Part shown: positions 40,780-54,378 of the stretch, one piece after another
How the letters are laid out: each line of letters begins with the position of its first letter
Numbering within the stretch: the first letter of the stretch is position 1
Assembly (NCBI RefSeq): GCF_000002075.1
Contig: NW_004798248.1
Coordinates: 47,685 to 111,684 of the forward strand
Direction of reading: 5' to 3'
Length of the DNA stretch: 64,000 nucleotides
Source of the DNA: Aplysia californica
Lineage: Eukaryota > Mollusca > Gastropoda > Aplysiida > Aplysiidae
Program-made: the position numbers and the translations under genes
The notes under the pieces: model-generated
Told to the model about the DNA's origin: nothing
Seen by the model: the letters and a program-made list of their open reading frames with translations, nothing else
Database searches by the model: none

Positions 40780-43700
40780 TCACATTTCGAAAAAATACAA
40801 ATCAAGTACGCTGTAGAGTTTCACGTTGCACATCAATCTGTCCTCGTCCCATTCCTCTTCTGAAACAGATTGAGTCAAATTAAACATTACACTGTATAAC
40901 CATAGTGCTCTGAGCAATACAAAACAAGTTTTTTGCTTCTCCCAAAAACCTCACATTTTGACATACACTGCAGCATTAAATGACGGCAACGACATACTAT
41001 TACCACATAATATGTTATGTATATAAGATACTGGTGGGAAAGAGAGAACCACATGGTTCTGTTCCACAAATACAGTATAACACAGATAGCTCGAATTCGT
41101 TGAGACTGGCCTCAGTAGTTCAAGGGATCTGTAGTTCGAGAGATATCTTACAATTACAAAGATAAAGAAGGAAAGAAGAAAAAAAACGGGACAGCAGGTA
41201 CAGTTAAAAAGATGCCTGATTGCGAGTCTTCTGTGTTCAACCTATCCGTGTTATAAAATACTGTATAAGCATGTTGACAAAACAAAGACCTTATAAAGGA
41301 GGACAGCGTTGTGGCACACACACACAGCCAGGATTATGGTGCCCAGCTGAAAGCATGGTACTAATGACAGGTGATACAACTCCTTTATGACACGTGCCAC
41401 AGAACACGACAGCAACAACTTATATAACACAGGAAAAACATGACACAACGCACATAATGACAGCAACACATGTGACACGGTATTGAACACAACACAGCTG
41501 ACACAGGACACAGGCCAGAGAGCTAGCACAGTGTGAACCACTCAGCCCAGTCTGAAGCAAATCGCACAGAAATAATGTACTATTCCTCAAAAGCCTTTGA
41601 CCAAAAATATAAACAGACGTACATAAATGTAGGCCTATATGGGGGAAAAAGAAGCACACCCGAACACAGTAAAGATCAGTTTGTGCTGAGAGAAAGTGAA
41701 AACAAGACAGGCTGACAGATAAGAAAAATAGAGGGAAGTTATAGAAGATGAACCTACCAGTGGTGCCCTCCACCCATCCCCGGAAAGTAAAATAAAACTA
41801 GAAAAAGGAAATTACTGTCACAAGAAGCAAGGAGACCAAATACACATGAACCATACCAATAATAAAAATTGACAGCAGCAAGATCAATCAAATATGCACA
41901 AAGAACTGGTCCCAAAACATTTTCCACAGTCAAAATACTGTTGGACCGATCTAAAACAAGAGCATCATGTGTATATAAAATAAATTGATGAATCAAAACG
42001 TCTAAGGACAGCTCTTACTTAAAGGTAAAGACGGCAAAATTCACGAGTGAAGACGTATCATGAAGGGCTCGGAGACATAAACAACGTCAAAACAATACAA
42101 ACCTTGGGACAGCGTGAAGTACTCAGAAAAAATAGAAACCACTTTGCCGGAACAGCAGAACACAAACTAGGCTGGCACTACTCAAAGCAGGTAAACAAGA
42201 CAAAAGCAGGTAAAGCATAGAGTCATAGAGAAAAGAGGCATCAATAAGTTTTATCACCCAGCCCATACACAATAAAATAGTGTGGAAACCTATACTATAG
42301 CCTTTCATCTGGAACAACAGACAAAGAACAAAAAGAACTGTAGAAACAAATTTTCCAAATGAAGTAAAATTTTGAAAAGTCATACAAAAGATTTTTTAAA
42401 AGAATTCTCCTCTGTAATCATTCTAGTAATCTTTGAAGAATTCAAAAAAGAAAAGAAAAGAAAAGAAAAACCAATGTACTGTATGTACATATTTTATTGA
42501 TGCCGTTGACAAAGACCAAAAAAAATCAAAAGACAAATCATAGATAGATAACAAGTAAACATAGAAATAAATATAAAGCATTTGATCACAGCTTGGAATC
42601 TGTTACAAAAGTCAAATGACAGACACAGGCAAGAAACACTGTACAATGCAGTCAGCAATACATCAATACCAAAAAATCCAACATGCTTTCTGACTCAACC
42701 ACAACTTTCATACAACAGGCAACAACAGGCAATGGTGCCACAACATTATCATTTCTTCAATCAACGCTCTTAAACTTCCACATCACTTCACAAACATTCT
42801 TTGCAACTTCTTCATTATTTGCCAGGTGTGTGCAACTGGAGAAAAACCAAGTATGGTGCAGTATGTATCAAATCACCTTCCCCAAATATTACTGGTGTAA
42901 CTCTTTTATACATTATAAATTTTAAAAAGAGTAGTGTAAGCAGTTCTTCCGAGGGGTGAAAAGTATACTTGCTACTTGGAAACATGAATCCAAGCAGTTT
43001 AACACGTTTTCCAAAAACAATCTTACCACACAACAAAAGTGCAAGCTCATAAGGAACCCAACAAACCTAATATTCAACATCCAAAATATCTCATCTTTCA
43101 ATGTTACATCTTTCTACATCCAAGTCAAATATCAAATTCTTTTAAATAAAATGTTCAAATTAAAAGTCTAAGAAATCTTTCAAACTCACATCTTTTTGAT
43201 AAGGTCTCACAAAGTATAAAAAGAGATTAAAACAGGAACTTAAGAGAAATATAAAACACAAATAAAAAGGAAAAAATCAGTCGAAAACAGAAGAAAAAAA
43301 CATCATCTGTTCATCAAAACATAAACCAAAGAGCAAACTGAAACTGAAACAAAGAAATTGATCACACATATACACACACCTGCCATGTCCAGAAACAAAA
43401 TTTAACATGTCAGTTCATTTCACCAATTCCTATCACATCAAGTGAGAAACATTAATCTGCCTCGCAAGCAGTCAAAATACATCTTTGAAAAAGCCAAACA
43501 ATTTGAAGATGGTACGCCTCTTGTCCATAAAAAACTATACAAACTTTTGTCATCTGTACCAAGAGCCATCAGGAGTGGGGAAAAGCTTAATCCAAACTTG
43601 ACTCAACAAGATCTGAATCTCAAGGACAAAACTGTGAAAATTAATTCCAATTCTTTCATTCTAAATAAACAAAACTGAACATTTTAAGCTTTGATGACAC

Positions 43701-44996
43701 TAGCTAGGGGAGAACACCCGTTACTTACCTTCCCCCTTCCACTTACCTCGACCCCCCCCCGCTCCCTAAAAACCCACACAAATTGATCTTAATGATTTTA
43801 TAACATCCTTTTTTACTTTTAAACTTACTTCTATCAATGCACCATGACTGGAAAATAATTTAACAGGCATCAATCAGTGCCACGATTTATTCATCCTGTT
43901 TGCCTACTACAATAAAAAATCCCAACCATTCTTCTAAAAGTCTTCTCAGAGGTGACACACAACCTACACCTTGGAACCAATTAAAAAGTCTCGCAGTTCA
44001 CTGAACTTTGTAATAAAAACAAAACACACTGGCTTACCAGAAGCATTCAGTCTGCATACCGGCAGCACATGACCTTATTCACACATCAAAATTTCGATTC
44101 TCCATTTTCCCACTGGTTCAGGTGACTATCTTTTATCATGACTGTATTCTGGTACCACAATCCACTGTTACACTAGAATCGAGTATCATTTTCCCTCATA
44201 CTTTACGGCCACCACACTTCACACTGTCAATATGCCCTGAATTGATTCCTGCACCAGCCTAACCAGGAGAGATCATTTTGTTGTTATCCATTCTGCTGCA
44301 TTGAACAACAACCAAGAAAACAGAAGCCAACATGAAAAAGCACACTAAAGCATAAGAATTACATTTGAGTATTAAAATGCCTTTAGGTATATATGTGAAT
44401 TTATGTTGCTGGTAATTTCCCTCAGCATGAAAGCTTGCCACATCGTAAACAGAGTAAGCTTCACAATGGGCAATTAGCATTAAAACTAACAGAGCACATC
44501 CATATATATAAATGGAAATCCACTTCAAAGTTTTAATCTAAATCGTAAAATTTTAAACAACATTTTAAAAATCCAGCAATCACATTTTTTCCATTGCCAA
44601 TGATTCTGTCGTTATTTCTTGAGAAAAGGAAATAGAAGGGAGCTTGCAAGTGTACCCATGAGACACGTCAGCGTGCGTCACTGGTCCGTCATACCTTTCT
44701 TGGTGTTGTTACACAGAACCAGTCATAGATAAGTTCCTCTGCAAAAGCCAGAACCTCGTCGCAAGCATTCACACAAACTTCATTCACCGTATCGCCCTAT
44801 TCCCAGTCACTGACCACACGCAAATTGAAAACACCAGTGTCTTGTGCCAGAGAAGGTGAACTTTGGAACAAACCTTCCCGTGAGGACATGGAAGAAAATG
44901 CCCAAGGCTCTCTCCGAAGATCGTCTCAACAGTAAGACAGCCATGAACAGCACACAAGAGCAGAAATGAATCACCCTAATACACAGTTAGTCACTT
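40780..44996 (-). other. A-rich plus strand; probably RAB9 3'UTR and downstream DNA
   Basis: No coding exon recognised. The nearer part (about 42480-44996) is rich in A on the plus strand, hence U-rich as a minus-strand transcript, which fits a long 3'UTR for RAB9. A minus-strand AATAAA is at 42493-42498, followed by a T/C-rich stretch; others occur closer, for example near 43887. Which one is used cannot be told. A 78-codon frame at 43442-43678 (plus) matches nothing I know. Confidence 0.35.
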
Positions 44997-45464
44997 TTAA
45001 CTGCAGCATCCAGAGTTTGAAGACTTTGCCTTTTTGGATAGGTCCACCGCGTTTGCACTGTGCATAGGCTTCTCGTCCATTTGGTCCTCCATTTCGCGTA
45101 ACCGGCCGACCGCCGATTTGAAGGCCATATCTACATTGGTTGAATCCTTCGCACTCGTTTCGAAATATGGGAGGTTGCCGTTGCGGGCACACCAAGAGCG
45201 GGCCGCCTCCTCCCCAACGTCGCGGGACGGCACGTCCACTTTGTTGCCCAGCACCAGGAAAGGGAACGGCGTGCCCTCCTGGATGTCGGCGTAGTACAGG
45301 AACTCCCGCTTCCACATGGGTAGATTCTCAAAGCTTTTCCGATCGTCCACGGCGAATGTGAGCATGCAGATGTCAGCTCCCCGGTAAAACGGCGTGCGCA
45401 GACTCTTGAACCTCTCCTGGCCAGCTGTGTCCCAAATCTGCATGGTGTAGTTCTCTCCGTCCAC
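44997..45464 (-). CDS. RAB9: RAB9 coding exon 2
   Basis: VDGENYTMQIWDTAGQERFK to the C-terminal GCCS and TAA. Clearly more GC-rich than its surroundings, especially at third codon positions, which makes the exon stand out in AT-rich DNA. Confidence 0.96.
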   Translation of the reverse strand: MDGENYTMQIWDTAGQERFKSLRTPFYRGADICMLTFAVDDRKSFENLPMWKREFLYYADIQEGTPFPFLVLGNKVDVPSRDVGEEAARSWCARNGNLPYFETSAKDSTNVDMAFKSAVGRLREMEDQMDEKPMHSANAVDLSKKAKSSNSGCCS

Positions 45465-47526
45465 CTGTGGGAATAACAAGGATTTTTAGGATGAAGTGAT
45501 GCCTTCAGGCACAAAGGACATCTTGCCCTGCTCCAAGCTATGACGATCATCATAGACTATGTGTGAGCGATAAATACTAACTTCATTTTTTTTTTTTTAT
45601 GTTACATTTGAAAAGCGTAGATTTCAAAGTAATCTTCATATATGAGTGTTGCTATACCATTAATAATAGATAGCATTAGTATAGCGCAAATCCCCCCTCA
45701 AAAGCAAGCTCCTAACAGGGTAGTACATATTTTTAAAACCCTGAAACAGATGTCAAGTTTCGCTGTCCCTTTTTTTAAATACCCATAATTGATCTCTTAG
45801 TTTATATTTCATGGGGTTTTTAACAGAATAAAAAACTGTTGTCTTTCAAGCCAGCGAGCTGACATTCTGTGAGTACATTCCTAATCAAAATTTATGCAAC
45901 AGTGATTTTAAAAACAATTTCAACTTTTCAATACACAGAAACTTTTTTGCTGTTCAGAAGTGGTCTTTTTACATTGCCACCGAGAGCCATTAGCAACAAA
46001 AAAAAACCCATGCTGCAGCAAGCCTGAATAAATTAGAGGAAATCTGTATTGTGCCATTGTATTGTCATACAGCTTTAAACAATATGTGTACTGAGATGGA
46101 AAGCATCTGGACAAGAGTTCCTGATTCTTTTTCTTTTTTTTAGAAAAGATAAAAATATTCTGTGAAAATCCAATATACATTGTCCCTACTCTAGCAAAAT
46201 GGTACATATCTATTTTTAGCTACTTTTCAGATAAATGGAAAAAACTTCTATCTAGACTATTTATCATCTAATAATAGTAAAACTTGCCACAAATGTTTCT
46301 TTTGTCACTTGTCAGCGCATTTTTGTTTTGATTTTACCAAAGGATAGATTATTATAGTACCACCAAACAAAATAAAAGGCTAGATGCATTTTTGCACAAC
46401 TATGAGTTACATGCTATTTGCCAGTACATTGACAACATAAAATATCTCCACTGTTTTCATTTATTTCATTGGCAAAAGGAGACAAAACTCATATATTATT
46501 AAACCAGACTGTCAATCTGAACTTTTGTACTCAGTCAACTAAAAGGAAAACTAAAACTGTTTAACTAATTTTAAAGAATTTCACATAATTTTGGAGTACA
46601 CTCCACAAATAACCCACTGCGGTGATCACCCATACTTTTATATAAAATCAAGCTACATCAACATTGCTTGACATTGTTTCTACAGCTACTTCCTCTCTAT
46701 GACAATCAGCAGCAATGATAATGCCTGTTCATCCTTTTCTCCCTTTACAGCACCAGTCCGTTACAAAAGAACAATATGAACTTTTTTGACAGACCATTAT
46801 CCACTACCTTGAAGTATCAGTTATAACCCAAACCTGAGGAAAAAAATACTTTTACATGCATTTTAACCCTTATATTCCCCGCTCAATATACAAAATACCA
46901 TCTAGTCTCTATTCCTTTTCTTTGACCAGGTCATAGCTGTGTAAAGCTCATTCACATTATAGTACAGGTGTCCTTATTTTTTTAATTTCATACTTTAAAG
47001 ACAATTTTGTCATTGTTTCTTCAAAAAGATTTAGTGTTCTGCTCTGCCTCCCGGACTGCAGGGGATAAAGAAAGACAGAAAAGATAATACTATAAAGTAA
47101 GACTTTTATCCAATAGCTCAGTATTCCATTTCACTTTTGCTAGCCATTGGACAATCAAGGTAGTCTTTCTATCAATGAATCGAGACTTTTAGTTTAAATT
47201 TACCCTTTTTATATTTTGTTTTTATAGTCAAAGAACACAGCAGCCACAATGACATTCAACCCTCTGCTGTGCCATTGTATGACATTGTATGGTCCTTCAA
47301 AATACAGAAGAGTAGCAAGCAAAACAGAAAGGACAACCAAGACAAATGGCACAAACGCATGCAGTACAATACTCACCACAACATCTTTGTTGAGAAATTC
47401 CACACCAATCGTGTGGAAACTCTGTGCATCAAATTTATTGCTGACAAATCTGTTCATGAGGGAACTTTTTCCGACTCCTCCATCTCCCAGTAGCACCACC
47501 TTCAACAACTTCGACCGCCCCGACAT
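44997..47526 (-). CDS. RAB9: RAB9 small GTPase
   Basis: Two coding exons on the minus strand, 47526-47377 (50 codons) and 45464-44997 (155 codons and stop), joined in phase 0 by a GT-AG intron of about 1.9 kb. The product is 205 aa (human RAB9A 201). GTPase motifs: P-loop GDGGVGKSS (14-22), switch I FHTIGVEF (37-44), WDTAGQE (61-67), GNKVD (123-127) and ETSAK (152-156). The C-terminus SSNSGCCS carries two Cys for geranylgeranylation, with one residue after them (CCS). The segments MNRFVSNKFDAQSFHTIGVE and LRTPFYRGAD mark it as RAB9 and not RAB7. RAB9 acts on late endosomes in transport back to the trans-Golgi (mannose-6-phosphate receptor recycling, family knowledge). Nothing is broken. Whether it corresponds to RAB9A or RAB9B is not meaningful outside vertebrates. 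Confidence 0.97.
45465..47376 (-). other. RAB9 intron
   Basis: AT-rich intron. Near 45660-45715 there is a worn TATAGCGC-type repeat (AATAATAGATAGCATTAGTA then TAGCGC). Nothing else recognised. Confidence 0.6.
47377..47526 (-). CDS. RAB9: RAB9 coding exon 1
   Basis: MSGRSKLLKVVLLGDGGVGK to GVEFLNKDVV, with the P-loop and switch I. Donor GTGAGT. About 43 bp of 5'UTR precede the ATG in the same exon, after a TTTTTTGCAG acceptor at 47570-47571, so at least one upstream non-coding exon exists. Confidence 0.96.
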
Positions 47527-47569
47527 GATAACACAATGGCCAATATCCTATGCTCAACAGATGACTGCT

Positions 47570-49109
47570 CTGCAAAAAATATATACATACAATAAAAAAA
47601 ATCAACCATAGTTAAATTTAAATATATGATTCATTATTTATATCAACACTTACACTGTTTTATCTATCAACTAACCAGACCCTGAGACTCAAGCATGGTA
47701 TCACTGACCACGAAAAAAAAAAAAAAAATTTTGGAAAAGTAATAAAAGGATTTTATTCTCAAAAAGACGCCACTTCCTTCAGATACTTGTAAGCCACTAG
47801 GTAATTATTAAGTCTCTGTACTATTATGTGCATAAAAATAGAGGAAAAGAATAGCTCCTACCCCTGAATGGGCATGAGGCGAGGACTCCCCCCTGACCTC
47901 TCGCAGGCCGATAAAATCACCTAGGCCCATGGTGGCAAAACGCATGTGGTTGGGAATGAATGATAATGTAAAAAAATTTTTTGCCTCTCAAGTAAAAAAA
48001 AATATGGCTCACTACACACATTACTGCGCGGGATGTGAGACAGGCCATTTGTTGTTTAAACACTTAAAGAAGGAAGGCCTCTCTCCCTGCACACAATAAA
48101 TTTTATGGTTCAAGAAACAGAGAGCGTGTACGAACATAACGAGACAAGAGCATGAGACAATAAAAGCTTGTGCACAACGGTAGAAGGGTTGTAAATTATT
48201 CAGACAAAAAGGGCGAGGGCGTTAAATAGTGTTAACTACTAGATTCTAGTTCAATAATTAAGCAATCCAAGCTCTTTTCTTCACTTTCATTTCATTTTTT
48301 TTCTTTTATTGTTTTTCTTTTTCTTGTTTTTCTTGCCTCTTCTTTCCCTTTCTTCTTGAACATTTAGAGTTTGGAGAACCCTGCGGGGCAGTGCCACTGA
48401 CTAGTGTCTTTAGGCCATTCCCAAAGGGGGACATTTTTTGTTACAGTAGAATTGTAAATGGGCTGATTCATCATGTCATGCTCATTACTGTGCCTGATCT
48501 ACAACAGGGAACTGCTGCTTTTTCTTTCCTAATCCTTACTATTGTCATTTCCTTCTACTTCTTTTGTACGTTTGTCACACTCTTGTGACCCACTATTTCC
48601 GGGGTGCCTTGATAGTCGAAGCAGACCTTATGCTGTTGAAGCTAGAGAGGTGAGCAGAGTAAGTCTGATTCCCTGTAAAGACTTCTCTGTTGACACACAC
48701 CCTTGGCGCTCATATGACCTTCTGCAGTTGCGAGCGCCGTAAAACTCTCTACTATAAAAAAAAAAAAGGAGTTTGAAGCCACAATAAAAAGAGCCAGAGA
48801 GCCAAAAAAATTCTCCGGCCCAGACCCGATCCAAAAGAGCCAAATTTCTGTGATTTTGCTCCAAACTGACAACACTGACAGTGACTATTATTTGGACCTG
48901 AACAGTGATGAAAACGATGCTGTGAAGTAGGGTTGGGTCGGGCTCGCAAAATTAGGGTCCACGAGTAACGAACTACTCGTTGGCACTACCCGCAAACGAG
49001 CGGACGGGTAACAAACTGTCCACTTGTGAAGAGTAGTTCTCTACTCGCTACACATCGAACAGAGACAACAGTTCGTTTAGCGAGCGAGCGGACGGGCGGA
49101 CCGAGAGAC
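47570..49109. other. upstream of RAB9; intron or intergenic
   Basis: Apart from the SINE-like tail at about 48540-48768, no gene is recognised. Just before the N gap is GC-rich, tetramer-like DNA (GAGCGAGCGGACGGGCGGAC). Confidence 0.4.
48540..48768 (+). repeat. SINE-like repeat with GGCGCTC hairpin and poly(A)
   Basis: GGCGCTC (48705-48711), 20-nt loop ATATGACCTTCTGCAGTTGC, GAGCGCC (48732-48738), then GTAAAACTCTCTACTAT and a run of A. The A run fixes this as the 3' end of a retroposed element. The body upstream (from about 48540) shares little with the AAGTGCC-type copies apart from the tail. Confidence 0.65.
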
Positions 49110-49870
49110 NNNNNNNNNNNNNNNNNNNNNNNNNNNNNNNNNNNNNNNNNNNNNNNNNNNNNNNNNNNNNNNNNNNNNNNNNNNNNNNNNNNNNNNNNNN
49201 NNNNNNNNNNNNNNNNNNNNNNNNNNNNNNNNNNNNNNNNNNNNNNNNNNNNNNNNNNNNNNNNNNNNNNNNNNNNNNNNNNNNNNNNNNNNNNNNNNNN
49301 NNNNNNNNNNNNNNNNNNNNNNNNNNNNNNNNNNNNNNNNNNNNNNNNNNNNNNNNNNNNNNNNNNNNNNNNNNNNNNNNNNNNNNNNNNNNNNNNNNNN
49401 NNNNNNNNNNNNNNNNNNNNNNNNNNNNNNNNNNNNNNNNNNNNNNNNNNNNNNNNNNNNNNNNNNNNNNNNNNNNNNNNNNNNNNNNNNNNNNNNNNNN
49501 NNNNNNNNNNNNNNNNNNNNNNNNNNNNNNNNNNNNNNNNNNNNNNNNNNNNNNNNNNNNNNNNNNNNNNNNNNNNNNNNNNNNNNNNNNNNNNNNNNNN
49601 NNNNNNNNNNNNNNNNNNNNNNNNNNNNNNNNNNNNNNNNNNNNNNNNNNNNNNNNNNNNNNNNNNNNNNNNNNNNNNNNNNNNNNNNNNNNNNNNNNNN
49701 NNNNNNNNNNNNNNNNNNNNNNNNNNNNNNNNNNNNNNNNNNNNNNNNNNNNNNNNNNNNNNNNNNNNNNNNNNNNNNNNNNNNNNNNNNNNNNNNNNNN
49801 NNNNNNNNNNNNNNNNNNNNNNNNNNNNNNNNNNNNNNNNNNNNNNNNNNNNNNNNNNNNNNNNNNNNNN
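49110..49870. other. assembly gap (761 N)
   Basis: Run of N of sized length, so probably an estimated gap. Open frames across it are artefacts. Confidence 0.99.
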
Positions 49871-49931
49871 CTTGTGGCTTGTGCCATGATAGCCGCTTTG
49901 CACCCTCGAATTCAACCTCACCAATCTGGCT

Positions 49932-49978
49932 AGCTAGATCTAGATCTAGATCTCTAGATCTAGATCTAGATTAGATTT
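49932..49978. repeat. (GATCTA)n repeat
   Basis: Tandem AGATCT units, self-complementary. The same hexamer array recurs at 56975-56995 and 58852-58911 and scattered AGATCTAG words are frequent in 49.9-60 kb. Confidence 0.88.
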
Positions 49979-50270
49979 TAGTAGTAAACCGGTCCGACCT
50001 CCCAATGGGCACCCCGTGTTAGTATTACGGAACTGAATCAACATTTTTTCAATTATTCTTCTGGAATCTCTAGATCTAATACTAAGAGTAGAATTGTAGT
50101 AAGAGTGTGTGTACAAATTTACGGTAGAGTGTAGCTAGTCTGCTAGTCTACTGATACTGCTACAAATTCTAGAGATCGAAGTCTATATTGACAAATATAT
50201 TAACTATAATCTCTTAACGTTGACAGACAAATTATGAGTACAATCTATTAACTCTAACCTAGATCTAGTG

Positions 50271-50740
50271 ACTTACTTTCATTTAAATTTAAAGTTTAGG
50301 TCCTGATAAGCAAAAAAAAAACATTATGACGGCACGAGAGGGGAACGCCTTGACTTGGTCTTGACTCACGCAGCAACCTTCGAGAGACCAACGCTCTTCC
50401 GTATTTCAAAGACAAAATATAGATCTACTTAAATCCAAACCTTTTCACAATATTTTGAAGATAGTCAGCATCAGACACAAACAAAAATTATTAAGATGTC
50501 ATGGCTTGCCTCTGATCTGCTTGCCTCTGATCTTGTGATCAGTAGTAATGAGACACCATGATTGATAATGACGTCATGAATCATGTGACTTTAGTCATGA
50601 GACATTTCTGTCTACTTTTCACAAAAGACTTTCAATTTCAGTAAAATGTTCACTTCCGATCGAAGTAGGCGGGGCACGAAAACTTTCAGTCGAGCGAGAC
50701 AAGGTTTGCTCAGGCCTACGTGGAAATGAAATCGGAACAT
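50271..50740 (-). promoter_or_regulatory. candidate RAB9 5' non-coding exon and promoter area
   Basis: On the minus strand a GAAA|GTAAGT donor lies at about 50276-50271 and the DNA just upstream is less AT-rich. RAB9 needs an upstream non-coding exon, and this is one possible site. Support is weak, and the 761-N gap is an equally good place for it. Confidence 0.22.
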
Positions 50741-51755
50741 GTATGCTCGAATTTCGATATATAAATGAAGCTTGCAATGTGTGCAAAGACTTAAGGAAAA
50801 TTGTAACTAGACAAAATGGGGAGAAAGTGTAGGGTAGCCATTATCTTTGTCATGTTGAAATGAAGCTTTCATCAGGGGCTTCAGGCTTACACCAGAACTG
50901 GTACCCAAAAAATACCATACTGAATACTGATTATTGAATACCTTTTTAATTAAATTTTCCTAAGCATGTATAGCATATATATATATATATATATATACAG
51001 TACTGGTATAGTCTACAATTTTTATCAAGGCGTTGTACTCTTAAACTGCTTATGTCATCTATACGTAGTCACGCAAATCAGTCAAACATTAATTAGGATC
51101 AAAGACAATAGTCTGCGCATGCATACTCGGGTAGTCTTGATGATGGTCCCTAAGAATAATTGGCTCATATGTGGTATATCAGACCCAGAGGATGGAATGC
51201 ATGATTCGGCAATGTAACTGTAACTACAAAGTCGGCCTACTCGGTACACATTTGCAGACAGCGTCAGGGGACTCGCTGGGTTGTTGTGGCTGCTGCTGTT
51301 GTTGATCCGGTTTTGAAGTAGTTATTATAATAATAATAATAATAATATTAATAATAATTATTATTATTATTTATAATAATAATAATTACAGATTAAGTGT
51401 ATAAAGCGTATTTCCACTTGTGTAATAGTTCTACGCTGTAGTATACACACACGCGTGTGTGAAAGAAGTACTTGTAGCTATATATTATGCTGTGAACTCA
51501 ACGCGCTCACGTGCATCAAATTTAACACACTGATAAGATATTATCTCTGTAAAAGCCAGGAACAAATCGGTGGTTAAAAAATAAAGCGAAGTACGGCGGA
51601 AGAGCGACCTAGTGATATAATCACTATGATATCAGTTGGCCCTTTATATTATATCTATGTATCGTTACACTATATCAAAGAAAATACTTCATAGTACTTA
51701 GTTTATGGTATGCCTTACGTACATTAAAAACGGCTTTGTTGCGACACGGAATCCG
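50740..51755. other. intergenic AT-rich DNA
   Basis: Holds a short (TA)n at about 50975-50996 and a palindromic AAT/ATT cluster at 51325-51385 able to fold on itself. No gene recognised. Confidence 0.45.
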
Positions 51756-51759
51756 CACC

Positions 51760-51975
51760 GAGAAGAAGAAGAAGAAGAAGAAGAAGAAGAAGAAGAAGAA
51801 GAAGAAGAAGAAGAAGAAGAAGAAGAAGAAGAAGAAGAAGAAGAAGAAGAAGAAGAAGAAGAAGAAGAAGAAGAAGAAGAAGAAGAAGAAGAAGAAGAGG
51901 AAGAGGAGGAGGAGGAGGAGGAGGAGGAGGAGGAGGAGGAGGAGGAGGGGAAAGGAAGGAAGAAAAGGAGGAAGG
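51760..51975. repeat. (AAG)n(AGG)n purine repeat
   Basis: About 140 bp of pure AAG followed by AGG units and a worn purine tail. Open frames read polyGlu/polyLys or polyLeu and are not genes. Confidence 0.95.
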
Positions 51976-52984
51976 AAGAAGAAGAGTCACTCGTGGGTCA
52001 TTTTGAAAATCTTAAATACTATTAGTTTATTTTTACAATACGACGTAGACTAGGCTAGTTTTCAATAAATTTATATAGATTTAAACGGAATTTTTATCGA
52101 CATGGCGAGGGCTTCAGCTCAGCTTCCAGCCTGCCGATTGGTTTTAAAAAAGAAGAAAAAAATACCGGTACTAGATCTACAAATAAAATAAAAATTCAGA
52201 CAGAGCGGTTTTTTTTTTTTTGGGGGGGGGGGTTCTTCATTTTGTTATTTTGGTGGGTGGGGTTGGGGGCGGGGGGGTTGTTTTGTTCTGTTTTCAAATG
52301 TTTTTCATCCGCCTGGACAGACGGTCTGCTTCGCCTGCGATGAAAATTTCACGGACTGGCGATTAGTTTTCAGGATGCTATGAAGTCCATAAAAGCAAGC
52401 ACGTTCGTTTAATGTGCACCGTACGTACAGATCGATGAAATTAAATGGTTAAATTATTCCGGTGACCGCAAGTCCTAAGCACGCTGCTACAAACTCATCT
52501 CCCAAGTTCATTTTCTCTCATTGACGAAATGACCCTCTGGGCCAGGTAATATAGCCCGCGGGCTGTTGTAGTTAGTGGGACTTCTGCTCCTAACCTGATC
52601 CAGGTCAAGTAAACTAGTAAATCTAGCTATCTTTAGTCGTGGGGATGATGACCAACAACGGCCCCTTTAATTTTGTACGTAAAAAGTCGCGACACTTATT
52701 AACGTACGAGGACTTATTATTATTTTTATACTCCTGCCCCGTCCGTGTGTCCACCAAGACATAATATATACATGTACAGTCAAACCTCATTACTCCACCA
52801 CCCTTGGGACGAGCATGCATGAAGCTGGCGGAACAGAAGGGCTAGCGGTTGAACGGGGTTCCTCTGTTGTATAGCCCCTTCTGCCCAACATCAAGGAGCA
52901 TGATTCTGCTGTGCGATCTGTGTTTGAAGGGTGTCTTTTTGTCAGTGATATACATGTATAAGCAAACGTATTCTGAGCCGAGAG

Positions 52985-53400
<416 letters not shown>

Positions 53401-53617
53401 ACCGCCTCTTCCCACCTCATCTCTGACTGGGCTCTGTCTTGTTCTCCTTATATTAATACTTCCTCGTTGGCGCTGGCAGTATGGCGGAGCGAATTTATAT
53501 GACTATATAAGGACTGCACATCTCAGACAGTAATGACGGATGGTGGTGTGAAGGAGCAAAATACTTTGTATATAGGCGCTCCATTTCGTACATTGGCAAA
53601 GCGAGGCTTGCGGTATA

Positions 53618-53646
53618 ACGGGGGGGGGGGGGGGGGGGGGGGGGGG
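53618..53646. repeat. poly(G) tract
   Basis: About 29 consecutive G, one of the longest homopolymers in the window. Base count may be unreliable. Confidence 0.9.
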
Positions 53647-54163
53647 TTTTAAAGAAAATTTTGAAATCTTTTTTTTTATTTTTTTTTGAAAAAGAGTCCC
53701 CTCCAGAGGGGATTGTGAAGGTGATATTGGGAGTGTGAAGGGGGGTAATTATGGAAAAGATACAATGGGGGGAAACCGCCGCTCTTGTAAAAGCTTAGTA
53801 AGCCAGTGCTCGCCAGACTGGGCAATATCGGTCGACCACTGATAGGCGTTATAACTCTGGTGGGCGGTGGGGGTCACCTGAGTAGTGGCAGGTTTGATAT
53901 ATAATGTCATACTTTTTTGACCCAATCCATGTACGGTACATGTAGCAATTAATGCTGGCCTGGCAATTAAAAGGTCAACCGGCATTGGATTATTATTGAC
54001 CTAAGTCTTTTCTTCTTTTTTTTTTTTTTTACGTGACCTCCCCGGTTCTTTTCCCTTTCCCGGCATCCGGTTGTGAATTAATTTTGTCCCCGATTGATTG
54101 CCTCATGAGAGTTAAATGTATGGGACGAAGAGGAATGTCCTGTCCATAGGTATTTAAAAAACA

Positions 54164-54352
<189 letters not shown>

Positions 54353-54378
54353 GAAGCTATGATTTACCGAGGGGTTTT

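Noticed and set aside
43442-43678. 78-codon frame rich in Lys, Asn, Gln
   Set aside because: Composition only mirrors A-rich DNA; no family recognised. Kept as part of the probable RAB9 3' region.
48986-49924. 300-codon frames on both strands
   Set aside because: Made almost wholly of N.
50271-50740. Firm call of a RAB9 promoter
   Set aside because: Only one donor-like site supports it and the large N gap could hold the true first exon, so it is listed only as a weak candidate.
51705-52053. polyGlu/polyLys 105-codon frames
   Set aside because: Simple AAG/AGG repeat with no coding context.
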